Positions 1 to 7,749 of a stretch of DNA of 12,273 nucleotides are shown here, piece by piece (within the stretch, counting starts at the first letter, position 1; every line of letters begins with the position of its first letter). The notes below the pieces were generated by a model. It worked only from the letters and a program-made list of their open reading frames with translations, did no database searches and was not told the DNA's origin. Made by a program: the position numbers and the translations under genes. Origin of the DNA: an uncultured Coriobacteriaceae bacterium (GTDB lineage Bacteria > Actinomycetota > Coriobacteriia > Coriobacteriales > UMGS124); assembly GCA_902783515.1 (NCBI GenBank), contig CACZRK010000189.1, forward strand, positions 1 through 12,273. Reading direction: 5' to 3'.

Positions 1-660
1 GAGGAGAATTATAGGGGTCTCAGAAACATTTGGGGCACGTTGGTCCTCTTGCGCCCGACGTACATACGATTTGCCCAGGGATCGGCATCTGCCTGCCCGA
101 CCTCGTGAGCGCCGTCGTCGCCGTGTCGCCCTCGGACGTGTGCTGCGAGGGCATCTCCGCGGCGGGCCGACGGATGGGAGTCTCGGCCTTCACGTTTGCG
201 TGCAGGGACGTCCCCTGGGCCCCCGTCGAGTTCTCTCTCCCGCGCGTGGCGGCAGACTCGCTGCGCAGGGGCAGCCTCAGCATGCACACCTGTTATCGCA
301 ACAAGGGAAGGGCGGACGCGGCCTTCCTGCCCATCGAGCGCATCAGGGGGCCCATCCTGCTCCATACGCCCGCGCATGACGACATGTGGGACTCGGAGGG
401 CTCCTGCGCCTCCATGCTGGAGCGACTCGGGAGGGCCGGCTTCGGCTCCCAGGCAACGTGTCTCAGCTACGGGCACGCAAGCCATTTTCTCGCTCCCGTG
501 AGGAGCCGCCTTGCCAGAGTGTTCAAGGAGGAGCGAGGGCATCACGCGCAGTGCCGGGACTCTGACCTGGCGTCCATGAGGGACGCGCTCGACTTCCTGG
601 AGGAAAGCTGGCGCTCGGGCCTGGTGACCACGGAGAAACCCGTCAGAACGGGACCCACGC

Positions 661-686
661 GCATGGGCCAAAAGCATGGGCCAAAA
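661..686. repeat. Tandem direct repeat, 2 x 13 bp
   Basis: The unit GCATGGGCCAAAA occurs twice head to tail (661-673 and 674-686). It lies between the end of the thioesterase homology and the tRNA-Val terminator. No function is evident; it may mark a past slippage or recombination event at the decayed gene end. Confidence 0.8.
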
Positions 687-706
687 CGCGCGGACCAGAT
701 GTGGAT

Positions 707-744
707 CAAAAACAAAACAGGCCAGAAACGATGCCTCTGGCCTG
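707..744 (-). terminator. Rho-independent terminator downstream of tRNA-Val
   Basis: Read on the minus strand, CAGGCCAGA and TCTGGCCTG form a perfect 9-bp stem around a 9-nt loop (718-726 pairs with 736-744). A T-rich run interrupted by one G follows (708-717). It starts 9 nt beyond the CCA end of tRNA-Val. It should also stop any read-through from the defence operon upstream, which has no clear terminator of its own. Confidence 0.88.
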
Positions 745-752
745 CGAATGTA

Positions 753-827
753 TGGTGGGCGTTACAAGATTTGAACTTGTGACCTCTTCCGTGTCAGGGA
801 AGCGCTCTCCCCCTGAGCTAAACGCCC
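753..827 (-). tRNA. tRNA-Val (GAC)
   Basis: The minus strand folds as a complete 75-nt tRNA. The acceptor stem is GGGCGTT/AACGCCC, the D arm is GCTC...GAGC, and the anticodon stem CTTCC/GGAAG encloses the loop CTGACAC with anticodon GAC (valine). The T arm is ACAAG/CTTGT with loop TTCAAAT, and the discriminator A is followed by an encoded CCA. It lies between the defence operon and a strong terminator. A degraded relative sits at 11641-11695 in the same orientation, so the operon is bracketed by tRNA-Val sequences. Confidence 0.96.
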
Positions 828-854
828 GAAGCGCGCCTTGCGGTGCGAAGGGGT

Positions 855-883
855 ACATTACCAAAGCTGATGTGTCTGGGCAA
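855..883 (-). promoter_or_regulatory. Putative sigma-70-type promoter of tRNA-Val
   Basis: On the minus strand, TTGCCC (878-883) and TAATGT (855-860) are separated by 17 bp. The -10 box ends 27 bp before the tRNA 5' end, which leaves room for a short processed leader. This gives the tRNA transcription independent of the defence operon upstream. The decayed tRNA-Val copy at 11641-11695 does not keep these boxes. Confidence 0.5.
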
Positions 884-969
884 GAACATGTCGTCTGCCA
901 CAGTCTCGTTCACACCTTCTCCTCATGCGCGACAGAGGCCGGCTGGAGCCGACGCGGCACGGCCTCGGT

Positions 970-1000
970 CGTGGCGAGCCAACGCGGGATGCTCGCCACG
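970..1000. other. Perfect 10-bp hairpin after the operon, no U-tract
   Basis: CGTGGCGAGC (970-979) and GCTCGCCACG (991-1000) are perfect inverted repeats around an 11-nt loop, about 16 nt past the stop codon of the last operon gene. Neither strand has a following T-run, so it is not a canonical intrinsic terminator. It could protect the mRNA 3' end, help a factor-dependent stop, or be a protein site. The rest of 828-1015 holds only the tRNA-Val promoter. Confidence 0.55.
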
Positions 1001-1015
1001 ATGGCCGCGCGCCCG

Positions 1016-1480
1016 CTAGGTCCCAGGGTAAGCCGCAGTGACGCCTTCAATTACGGCCTCAACCGTGCATTTATAAAATTGTAGAAACCTTTTTTTAGTG
1101 TTGTTAACTGCATCAATGCCTTTTCCAGTAATGCGATAGCCGGTACTCCATTTTCCGTCACATGGAGTCGTGCTTGGCGCAATCAAACCATCTTGAAGAA
1201 GTGTTTCTTGTATATCTTGAAGTTCTCCCTTTGTGCAGTGGAGCGACTCCTCATTTACGTAGTAACGCTTGTTCAACGCATTAAGATAGTCATAGATGTT
1301 GTCCTCAATAGATCGGTCGTTCTTCTTCCTAACGACGTACAGAGGACGAGCATCTTCGGGTATCTGCCAGACTTGATGGCTGTCTTTGATGGCCCCCGCA
1401 AGCCGTCCGCTGCTTGCCCATTTCCTCACCGAGGATTGCTTGTAACCATATCTGTCGCAGTAATCCTTGACGCTCAACAT
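1016..1480 (-). CDS. Small helix-turn-helix / winged-helix DNA-binding protein, last gene of the operon
   Basis: A protein of 154 residues that I cannot assign to a named family. Residues 1-50 (VKDYCDRYGYKQSSVRKW, then GRLAGAI and WQIP) read like an HTH of the MerR/excisionase type: a short helix-turn-helix followed by a wing. Residues about 78-130 (ELQDIQETLLQDGLI, GYRITGKGID) resemble a winged helix. The ATG at 1480 lies 9 nt after the DUF499 stop and has AGGGGA 5 nt upstream, so it belongs to the operon. Sampled 60-base stretches of the gene are only about 40-43 percent GC, against about 70 percent in DUF499, which suggests separate acquisition. It contains an A7 run (1090-1096). Possible roles are operon regulator, accessory specificity factor, or excisionase-like protein. 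The DUF3780 gene that often accompanies DUF1156/DUF499 is not seen; this gene occupies that kind of position. Confidence 0.8.
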   Translation of the reverse strand: MLSVKDYCDRYGYKQSSVRKWASSGRLAGAIKDSHQVWQIPEDARPLYVVRKKNDRSIEDNIYDYLNALNKRYYVNEESLHCTKGELQDIQETLLQDGLIAPSTTPCDGKWSTGYRITGKGIDAVNNTKKRFLQFYKCTVEAVIEGVTAAYPGT

Positions 1481-1489
1481 GCCGATCCC

Positions 1490-4400
1490 CTACCCGTCAA
1501 ACCGATAGTCCCGTATGCACAGCGTGTTGCAGTTCTCGCTGACGGCGCGCTGCGTGGGCACGGGGAATCCCTCGTCGGACTTCGCCCGCACATCCAGCGT
1601 GAGCTCCACCTCGGCGTCGTCGAGCGCCGAGAGCTGGCTCACGATCTCCTCCACGATCCGCCTCACGTCGCGGCTCACGCGCGTGCTGTCGAGCTTCGCG
1701 CTCATGGCGAACGACGTCGGCAACCTCCCGGTGCCGGCCACGGCGCCGTCGTCGTCCGAGCCGCCAACACCGGCCCATTGAGCGCCACCGGTCATGCGAG
1801 CACCGCCGGTACCCCCGACGCCGCTCGCGTCTGGGCCGTCGATGCCGCCCCGTCCGTCAGACGCCGCGCCCTCTCCGCCCATGTCATCGGCACCGACGGC
1901 CTGCTCGCGCTCGCGCCGCCTGCACTCGGCCTCGGCGCGCTCCTCTGCCTCGCGCTCCAGCTGGTCGGCGGCCACGGCGCGTTTCACCAGGAAGTCAGTC
2001 TGGTTGATGCGCATGCGCGCCTGCCCGAGCGTCAGGTCAAGGTAGCGCCCGTCCGAGACGCCCGACGCGATGCCAAAGTACTCGGTCGACCCCGAGCCCT
2101 CACGTATGGCGTCCTCCAGCACCGAGTACTGCGAGAGCTTTGGCAGATAGCAGTACGTGCACAGGTAGTCCCACAGCTGCTTCACCTGGATGTCGCGCCT
2201 CTCGGCGTCACGCCACAGCACGCGATCGAGTTCCATCAGCAGCACGGCAGGCGACCAGTTCGTGATCGCGTCCGCGTTGGAGAGCAACTTGCGCGCCGCC
2301 CTGTGGGGAGCGTCCTCCCCGCCGCCCGCGATGCGGTCCAGCTTCCACGTCGTCTCCATCAGACCCGTCGAGAGGTCAATCACGGGCGTGAGCAGCCAGC
2401 TGTACGCCTCCTGCACCCGCGCCTTCAGCGTATCCTCCGCACGGGCGACGTTTCGCTCGGCCTCACGAGCCTGCGCCATGTCAAGGTTCAGCTGCTCTTT
2501 GTCGTCATATATGGAGCGCCAGGCCAAGAAGGCGCGCGCGGCCTGGTTGAGCGAGCCCACCGACGCGTTGTCGCAGGCGATGAACACGAGCGTGTTCTTG
2601 TACTGCCTCGGGGCCGTGCCGCGCGTGTCGAGAATCTCCCGCGCGGCGGCGATCGCCTTGGAGCCGTCGTCGTCCGCGCGGTGCGGGGCCCTGGGCGAGA
2701 GCACCACGAGCCGCAGCCTCTGCTCGTCAGGCACGTCGAGCGAGCTCGCGGGACACACGTGAAGGCCTTCGAAGGGCTCGCATCTGCGCATCCCCTTGAG
2801 GCGCCGCTCCACCTCGTAGCTCACGTCGTCGGCAGCAAGCTGCTGGGCGCGGTCCTCCATGGTCTTGCGCAGCGTGGGGCGCGTGTCGTACCAGTAGCGG
2901 TTGCCCTGCGCGTCGCTGTAGAGAAACGACGAGGATGTCTGCAGCGTGCCGAGCGCGTCGTTGAACGTGGCGATGCTCTCGCCAGGCTGCACAACGCCCA
3001 GACGGATGTGCGAGCGCTCGATGCCGCGGGCGTTCTGGCCCTTCACGTCGGGGGCCGACCCCAGCATGATGGTGCGCGCCACGCGCCGTGAGGCCATGAA
3101 CTTGCCGTAGCGGATGTTCTGCTGATCGTTCTTGAACGGCAGCGACTTGCGCCCGTCGATCTCGGAGTCCACGACGCCGTTCCAGTTCTCGTCCAGGTAG
3201 CGCGTCAGCTCGTCGCGCACGTTGGGCTTGTCCAGCGGGATGGACCCCGGCATGATCATGGGGCTCTCGTCGCCGCACACCCACAGCTCGTGAATCACGG
3301 CGGCCATCAGGCGCAGCACGCCGCGCGTTCGTTGGAAGCTCTCGAGCGTCGCCCAGTCCTCGTAGAGGCGGTCGAACACCTCGGGGTGGATGGGATAGCA
3401 GCTCACCATGCGGTCTCGGTACTCAAGCTCGCGGGCGTCCACGGGGAAGTCCGCCGCGTTCTCGTTGTACATCTTGCTGTAGGCGTTGCACACGGCGTCA
3501 CGCTTGGCAGGCTCCTTGCAGTCTAGGAAGAGCCGCCTGCGCACCACCTCAAAGCCCTCGCTGGCGCTGACGGGCTTCCAGATGGCCTCCATGCGGCCGA
3601 AGGTGTGCTCGATGGCCTCCAACGTGCGCTGGCCGCTGTCGCCGCCGATCTCGCGCTCGCTCTCGGGGATGGACGCCACCACAAGGCCGCGCCTGCTCGC
3701 GCGCGCCGCCTCGGTGAGCTCCTGGATGAAGGTGATGAAGTTGTCAAAGGTTCCCGCCGGCAGCTTCTCGGTCCCGTAGAGCTTCTTGGCATAGGCAACC
3801 AACTCGTCAACGAGCACGAGCACGCAGCCGCAGGCGTCAAACATCTCAGCCAGGGCCTGCGAGCCCGGCGAGACGCCGCGGCGGTCGGCGTCGCGGACGT
3901 ACTCGTAGATGGCGGGCTCCTTGCGGGCCACGGCCAGCTGATAGGCGATCTCGCCCCACACGGTGTTCACGGTCACGCCGGGCAGGTCGGCCGGGCGCCT
4001 CGCCTTGGCGGGGTTGAGCGCCGTCCCCACGATCACGGCCACGCTCACCTCGGGCACCTCGTCCACGCCCGCCTCGTCCAGCACGGGGCGCACGTTGGGC
4101 AGGCTTCCCGTGAGCCTGGGCGAGCGCAGGAGATGGTAGAGCGCGAGCATGCTGTGCGTCTTGCCGCCGCCGAAGGCGGTCTTCAGCTGGATCACGGGCT
4201 CGCCGTCAAGGCCGGCCACGCGGCGCAGCGCCTGCACGAGCAGGCCCTTCATGCCCTCGGTCACGTACGTGCGCCCGAAGAACTCCACGGGGTCGCGGTA
4301 CTCGAGCGTCCCCTCGCCACGCGCCACCTGCGCCAGGTCGGCGGCGAACTCGGCGTTGCGGTAGCGGCCCTCCGCAACGTCCTGATGAGGCTCCATCACG

Positions 4401-4960
4401 TCGCGCCAGCTGGGCAACCCTTCCACCGCGATGGTCTCCGCCTTGGCCTTGGAGGCGGTGACGGGCTGCGCCGTCGCCACCGCGTTGCTCGTCGTCACCG
4501 ACCCCTCGGCGCTGCCGTAGCGCGCCTCGCGAAGCAGCGCGTTGATCTCCGCCGCGCCGTCGGGGTCCACCTGCTCGCACAGGCGACTCATGGTGTCAAG
4601 CGCGCGCCACGTGTCGTTGTCGCTGAAGTCCTGGCTTCCCCGATGCGCGAGCTTGTTCCGGGTGCCCTTGAGCTCCATGACCCAGTTCTTGCAGTCCTTG
4701 GAGAGGTTCTTCCTGAAGACGTCACGCCAGCGGATGTCCATGATGAGGAGACATTTGGCGATGTCGAGAGAGTCGACGAGCTCCCCGTATGTGCCCGACG
4801 GGGGGAGGTCGCGTCGCTGGTCCTCGTACATGTCGCGAAGGACGCCCTCCTGCCACCACGCGTCGTCACCGTACTCGCGAATCAGCTCGCGTGCGATATA
4901 GGGCGCGAGGGAGTTGAGCAGAACGTCGAACGCCTTCGTCACGCGCAGGTAGTTCTCCAT
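1490..4960 (-). CDS. HEPN (Swt1-like)-DUF499 anti-phage-associated ATPase
   Basis: This 1156-residue protein is a DUF499 P-loop ATPase of antiphage operons. Residues 1-130 form an N-terminal Swt1-type HEPN domain; RNKLAH (R101-H106) is the RX4H motif typical of HEPN ribonucleases. The AAA-like core begins near 220, with Walker A FGGGKTH at 263-269 and Walker B VLVDE at 382-386. A sensor-like strand LVVASIPESE lies near 426-435, and TRGVLRL near 545-551 may carry an arginine finger. Residues about 995-1020 are a charged coiled coil, 1021-1080 a Gly/Asp/Ala-rich linker, and 1081-1156 the conserved DUF499 tail ending in VSEN...FDG. The start ATG is 2 nt after the methylase stop, implying translational coupling. 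Role (inference): energy-driven assembly or sensing module, with the HEPN domain as possible RNA-cleaving effector. I am sure of the family; the activity is unproven. Confidence 0.93.
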   Translation of the reverse strand: MENYLRVTKAFDVLLNSLAPYIARELIREYGDDAWWQEGVLRDMYEDQRRDLPPSGTYGELVDSLDIAKCLLIMDIRWRDVFRKNLSKDCKNWVMELKGTRNKLAHRGSQDFSDNDTWRALDTMSRLCEQVDPDGAAEINALLREARYGSAEGSVTTSNAVATAQPVTASKAKAETIAVEGLPSWRDVMEPHQDVAEGRYRNAEFAADLAQVARGEGTLEYRDPVEFFGRTYVTEGMKGLLVQALRRVAGLDGEPVIQLKTAFGGGKTHSMLALYHLLRSPRLTGSLPNVRPVLDEAGVDEVPEVSVAVIVGTALNPAKARRPADLPGVTVNTVWGEIAYQLAVARKEPAIYEYVRDADRRGVSPGSQALAEMFDACGCVLVLVDELVAYAKKLYGTEKLPAGTFDNFITFIQELTEAARASRRGLVVASIPESEREIGGDSGQRTLEAIEHTFGRMEAIWKPVSASEGFEVVRRRLFLDCKEPAKRDAVCNAYSKMYNENAADFPVDARELEYRDRMVSCYPIHPEVFDRLYEDWATLESFQRTRGVLRLMAAVIHELWVCGDESPMIMPGSIPLDKPNVRDELTRYLDENWNGVVDSEIDGRKSLPFKNDQQNIRYGKFMASRRVARTIMLGSAPDVKGQNARGIERSHIRLGVVQPGESIATFNDALGTLQTSSSFLYSDAQGNRYWYDTRPTLRKTMEDRAQQLAADDVSYEVERRLKGMRRCEPFEGLHVCPASSLDVPDEQRLRLVVLSPRAPHRADDDGSKAIAAAREILDTRGTAPRQYKNTLVFIACDNASVGSLNQAARAFLAWRSIYDDKEQLNLDMAQAREAERNVARAEDTLKARVQEAYSWLLTPVIDLSTGLMETTWKLDRIAGGGEDAPHRAARKLLSNADAITNWSPAVLLMELDRVLWRDAERRDIQVKQLWDYLCTYCYLPKLSQYSVLEDAIREGSGSTEYFGIASGVSDGRYLDLTLGQARMRINQTDFLVKRAVAADQLEREAEERAEAECRRREREQAVGADDMGGEGAASDGRGGIDGPDASGVGGTGGARMTGGAQWAGVGGSDDDGAVAGTGRLPTSFAMSAKLDSTRVSRDVRRIVEEIVSQLSALDDAEVELTLDVRAKSDEGFPVPTQRAVSENCNTLCIRDYRFDG
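1721..1900 (-). other. Low-complexity Gly/Asp-rich linker segment within the DUF499 gene
   Basis: Residues about 1021-1080 of the DUF499 protein are almost entirely G, A, D, S, R and V, with repeated GG pairs. They connect the coiled coil to the C-terminal DUF499 tail. This is probably a flexible tether. Such segments vary in length between homologues. Confidence 0.6.
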
Positions 4961-4962
4961 GG

Positions 4963-7749
4963 CTATTCGCCATCCATTCCGTAGTCGAGCGTCTCCTGCC
5001 GGGAACCCCTCGCCCGCAGCTCCGCGGCCTTCGCCTGAATCTCAGGCCAGCCGACCACCAGCGAGTTGTACGCGAACGCCTCCGCGTTCCACCCCTTCTT
5101 GTCCGCGATGGTGAAGAGGCGGTACGCCAGTGCGCGGGCGCCCTCGACACGGCCGTCATAGGCGTCGCCGATCAGCGCGGCGCAGCCGTCCACGCCCTTG
5201 GTCGCCATGGCGTGGGTGAGCTGCTGGGTGAAGAGCCACGCGAACGACGGGTCGGCCTTCGTCCGCAGCTCGTCGCGTCCCAGCAGGCGCACCACGCCCT
5301 TGCTTGAGCTCAGGGCTCCCCTGGCGGCAAGCCCCTGGATGGAGGTGTTCTTGGCGCGGGCGAGCACGTCCGCCTCGCCGAAGCGGATCTCGTTGAAGGC
5401 GCACTGCGTGTAGAGGTCCACGCAGAAGCGGCTGTCCCGGTCCAGGTCACTGTCCTGGTCGGAGAAGTACAGGTCCAGCTCCTGGTTGATGAGCTGCAGC
5501 GCCGCGCGCACGGTCATCTCCCCGCCGTCGGACTCCAGCACCTTCGAGTAGCGCGAGTACACGCCGATGCCGGGCCCGATGGCCGACTGCGCCATGTCCA
5601 CGGGCGCGATGTTGCTCGTGCGCAGCTTGTCCAGGGCAGGCCGCAGCTCGCGCTTGAGCGCGCCCACAAGCTCGCGGCGCGTCGCCATGGGCGCGTCGGC
5701 AGGCCGCTTGCGGCAGACGAGGACGATGGAGGACGCGAGCGCGTTAGTGCCAGATGCAATCATGCGCGAGGCCATTTCAGTGCGCATCGGCCAGGTGCCC
5801 GTGATCGAGAAGCCCGCGCGGATGATGGCGGAGAGCATCGTCTCCCAGCCGGTCGACGCCGTGGACTCCACGTCGTTCGAGGTCTCGGTCTCGCTCTGCT
5901 TGAAGGCATAGTAGATGGTCACGGGCACGTCCTCGCGGGCGTACTTGTTCACCTGCTTGAAGGCGCTGAACATGCCTTCCTCGAAGAACTCGCGCGCGCC
6001 GTCCTTGCCGCGATTCTCGCGATAGGGCGTGGCCACGAGCTCCTCGTGCTTAGGCACGAGCATGGTGCTGAAGAGCTTGGGGTACGTGTTGCGAAGCGAC
6101 TGGCGGAGCCAAACGTAGAAGAAGTCCGAGAGGTCCGCGTAGCCGATGTTGTCGTAGTAAGGAGGATCCGTCGACACAAGGATGTTACGCATGCCGTTGT
6201 CGCTCTGGGCATCGAGCTGCTTTGCGGTTCCGCTGCGGTCTCTTACAAAATTAAAAGATCCAGCAACGAGCGATTTGATTTCGTTATTAACCAGCACCTT
6301 CCAAGAGCCAGAGCTCTCGCTGAAAGCGTTGGCTTCAGCAAAGTCCCAAACCATGGGGATTGCCTGACGTGCAAATAGCTGCCGGGGGCACTGGGCGACG
6401 GGCTCCCAACGATTTAGTGCATTGCCAAGGTCGGCGAGCTTATCGATAACAAACGCCAGATACACGCCGACGGCCTCGCCGTAGGCCGTGGCACCCCTGC
6501 CATGCTGCGCGAGCCCCACACCGTCGTCGACCATGCCGGCGGCGATCGCGTCATGAGTGGCCCTCTCCTGCGCCTCGTGCACGAGCTCGGAGAATGTCGT
6601 GAGCGCCGTCAGCTGACGGTTGGTGAAGAGCTTGTCGAAGGTATCGAGGCCATAGGGAACGCATGAGCCACCAGTGAAGTGCTTCGCGAGGTTGCCCGTG
6701 GGATAGTCCTCAGGCTTATCAACATTGGCCGCCGCAATATGTTCTGCGTTTGGAGCAATATAGCTACGGCCATGTTGTCCCTCGGCAACAATAGCCATGA
6801 GCTCTGCACTCACCCTGCCCGCTTTCGATTCTTCCTTCACATACCCAAGATCAATGGGTGTGCCGCAGTGGAGGCAGGTCGCGCCCCTTCGATTAACCGT
6901 GCCCTCGCGCATCGACTTACCGGGTTTTACAAAAAACTCGATATCTCCGTCGTGGCACAGGGGCTCCACGTGCCACTCCTTGCCCCTCTTCTTCGAGAGG
7001 TCAAAGGAGCGCACCAATGGCGTCTCGCAGCCGCAGGCAGGGTTGGGACATCTGACGGTGCGCGCCCAGATCCACGCGATGACGGTCGCCTCGCCACCGC
7101 CTTGCTCGACGGGGACCTGAACCTTGGGGTATAGATGACCGATGCGTCGGTACGCCTCGTCGCGCATCCAGCTGCCGTAGTACTCCACGTCGGCCGCAAG
7201 CCCCGCGTTGCCGGACCAGTCATCCATGTCCCTGCGTGCCTGCGCGTCGGGGTTGACGGCAGGCCGTCCCGCAAACAGGGGCGGGATCTCGATCATCGCC
7301 TTGTTGATGGTCACAGCGACGGGGTTGAGGTCCTGTGCGTATGCCTCAAGCCCTAAGCGCTGGGCTTCGAGAGGGATAGCACCCCCCCCCGCGAACGGGT
7401 CAAGCAGCTTGATCGGCTCCTCGCCCATGCTCTTGCGGATCTCGTCCTTCGCGGCGTTCAGCACGCGGCTGTTGTTGGAGTTCTCCCACACCACGAGCTG
7501 CTCGAGGATTCCGAAGAGCCTTTTGCGCTCAGCGTCCTGTGCCTCCTTGGTGGGAAACTCCTCCGGGTGGCTTGAGGGGTCGTCCACGAGCGACGCCCAG
7601 ATGACGGCACGCGCCGCGGCGAGCGGACGGCGAGCCCACCAGAGGTGCAGCGTCGAGGGATGGCCGTGGCGTATGGACTTCTCGCGCGCCGACGCCTCGT
7701 TGATCGCGTCGAGCGGCAACGCCACCTCGATGAGCTTCTTCACTGCCAT
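4963..7749 (-). CDS. DUF1156 adenine-specific DNA methyltransferase (DrmMI-like)
   Basis: A 928-residue SAM-dependent DNA methyltransferase predicted to make N6-methyladenine. The DUF1156 signature occupies residues 8-55 (INEASAREKSIRHGHPS, LHLWWARRPLAAAR). SAM-binding motif I is DPFAGGG at 117-123 and catalytic motif IV is DPPY at 528-531. The roughly 400-residue insert between them includes a probable zinc ribbon (C234, C239, C241, C292, C295) and presumably the target-recognition region. The ATG lies inside the helicase stop region (10-nt overlap) with GAAAGGA about 9 nt upstream, so translation is coupled. In class 1 DISARM the equivalent enzyme DrmMI modifies host DNA to mark it as self; the same role is inferred here. 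Two oddities: a G9 run encodes the glycines of motif I, and residues about 484-503 lie in a patch of about 35 percent GC. Confidence 0.94.
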   Translation of the reverse strand: MAVKKLIEVALPLDAINEASAREKSIRHGHPSTLHLWWARRPLAAARAVIWASLVDDPSSHPEEFPTKEAQDAERKRLFGILEQLVVWENSNNSRVLNAAKDEIRKSMGEEPIKLLDPFAGGGAIPLEAQRLGLEAYAQDLNPVAVTINKAMIEIPPLFAGRPAVNPDAQARRDMDDWSGNAGLAADVEYYGSWMRDEAYRRIGHLYPKVQVPVEQGGGEATVIAWIWARTVRCPNPACGCETPLVRSFDLSKKRGKEWHVEPLCHDGDIEFFVKPGKSMREGTVNRRGATCLHCGTPIDLGYVKEESKAGRVSAELMAIVAEGQHGRSYIAPNAEHIAAANVDKPEDYPTGNLAKHFTGGSCVPYGLDTFDKLFTNRQLTALTTFSELVHEAQERATHDAIAAGMVDDGVGLAQHGRGATAYGEAVGVYLAFVIDKLADLGNALNRWEPVAQCPRQLFARQAIPMVWDFAEANAFSESSGSWKVLVNNEIKSLVAGSFNFVRDRSGTAKQLDAQSDNGMRNILVSTDPPYYDNIGYADLSDFFYVWLRQSLRNTYPKLFSTMLVPKHEELVATPYRENRGKDGAREFFEEGMFSAFKQVNKYAREDVPVTIYYAFKQSETETSNDVESTASTGWETMLSAIIRAGFSITGTWPMRTEMASRMIASGTNALASSIVLVCRKRPADAPMATRRELVGALKRELRPALDKLRTSNIAPVDMAQSAIGPGIGVYSRYSKVLESDGGEMTVRAALQLINQELDLYFSDQDSDLDRDSRFCVDLYTQCAFNEIRFGEADVLARAKNTSIQGLAARGALSSSKGVVRLLGRDELRTKADPSFAWLFTQQLTHAMATKGVDGCAALIGDAYDGRVEGARALAYRLFTIADKKGWNAEAFAYNSLVVGWPEIQAKAAELRARGSRQETLDYGMDGE
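7382..7390. repeat. C9/G9 homopolymer at SAM-motif codons of the methyltransferase
   Basis: Nine consecutive C on the plus strand (G9 in the coding strand) spell the end of an Ala codon and three Gly codons (GCG GGG GGG GGT) of the DPFAGGG motif. Gain or loss of one G would shift the frame near residue 122 and remove the catalytic half of the enzyme. In the sequence given, the frame is open. Confidence 0.85.

Larger units (their letters stand above)
30..782 (+). pseudogene. Fragment of acyl-CoA thioester hydrolase / BAAT C-terminal domain protein
   Basis: The open frame carries the second half of a BAAT_C-type alpha/beta hydrolase (bile acid-CoA:amino acid N-acyltransferase / acyl-CoA thioesterase family). 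Recognisable blocks are LVSAVVAVSPSDV (from about nt 105), PIERIRGPILL (about nt 330-360) followed by an acidic DDMW segment, and a C-terminal SYGHASHFLAP block whose H matches the usual catalytic histidine region. The upstream part with the nucleophile elbow (G-x-S-x-G type) is missing, and an in-frame stop lies at 12-14. After about nt 626 similarity stops and the frame runs on through a terminator and an antisense tRNA-Val, so the natural stop is also lost. I read it as a remnant truncated at both ends, at the left edge of the island. The ORF start is nominal; homology runs from roughly 90 to 626. Family call fairly sure, pseudogene status likely. Confidence 0.62.

Noticed and set aside
20..289. 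Minus-strand frame ending in GPTCPKCF, which looks like a zinc-knuckle tail
   Set aside because: Most of it is antisense to the thioesterase fragment, and the short CPKC tail alone cannot support a gene. It could be the 3' end of something in the first 80 bases, but I cannot show it.
701..1084. Plus-strand open frame containing GVTRFELVTSS
   Set aside because: This phrase is the well-known spurious translation of the antisense strand of a tRNA gene; the frame crosses tRNA-Val and its terminator.
1090..1096. A7 run in the HTH gene as a programmed frameshift site
   Set aside because: The reading frame (AAA AAA AGG) does not give the usual slippery heptamer phasing, and no useful alternative frame follows; an ordinary A-run in an AT-rich gene.
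1193..3091. 632-codon open frame on the plus strand, antisense to DUF499
   Set aside because: It is rich in R, H, A and V with no domain, and lies fully opposite a well-supported gene. Long antisense frames are expected in DNA of this GC content.
3605..4984. 459-codon plus-strand open frame antisense to DUF499
   Set aside because: It is H/R/A/V/L-rich shadow coding opposite Walker A and B motifs; no independent evidence.
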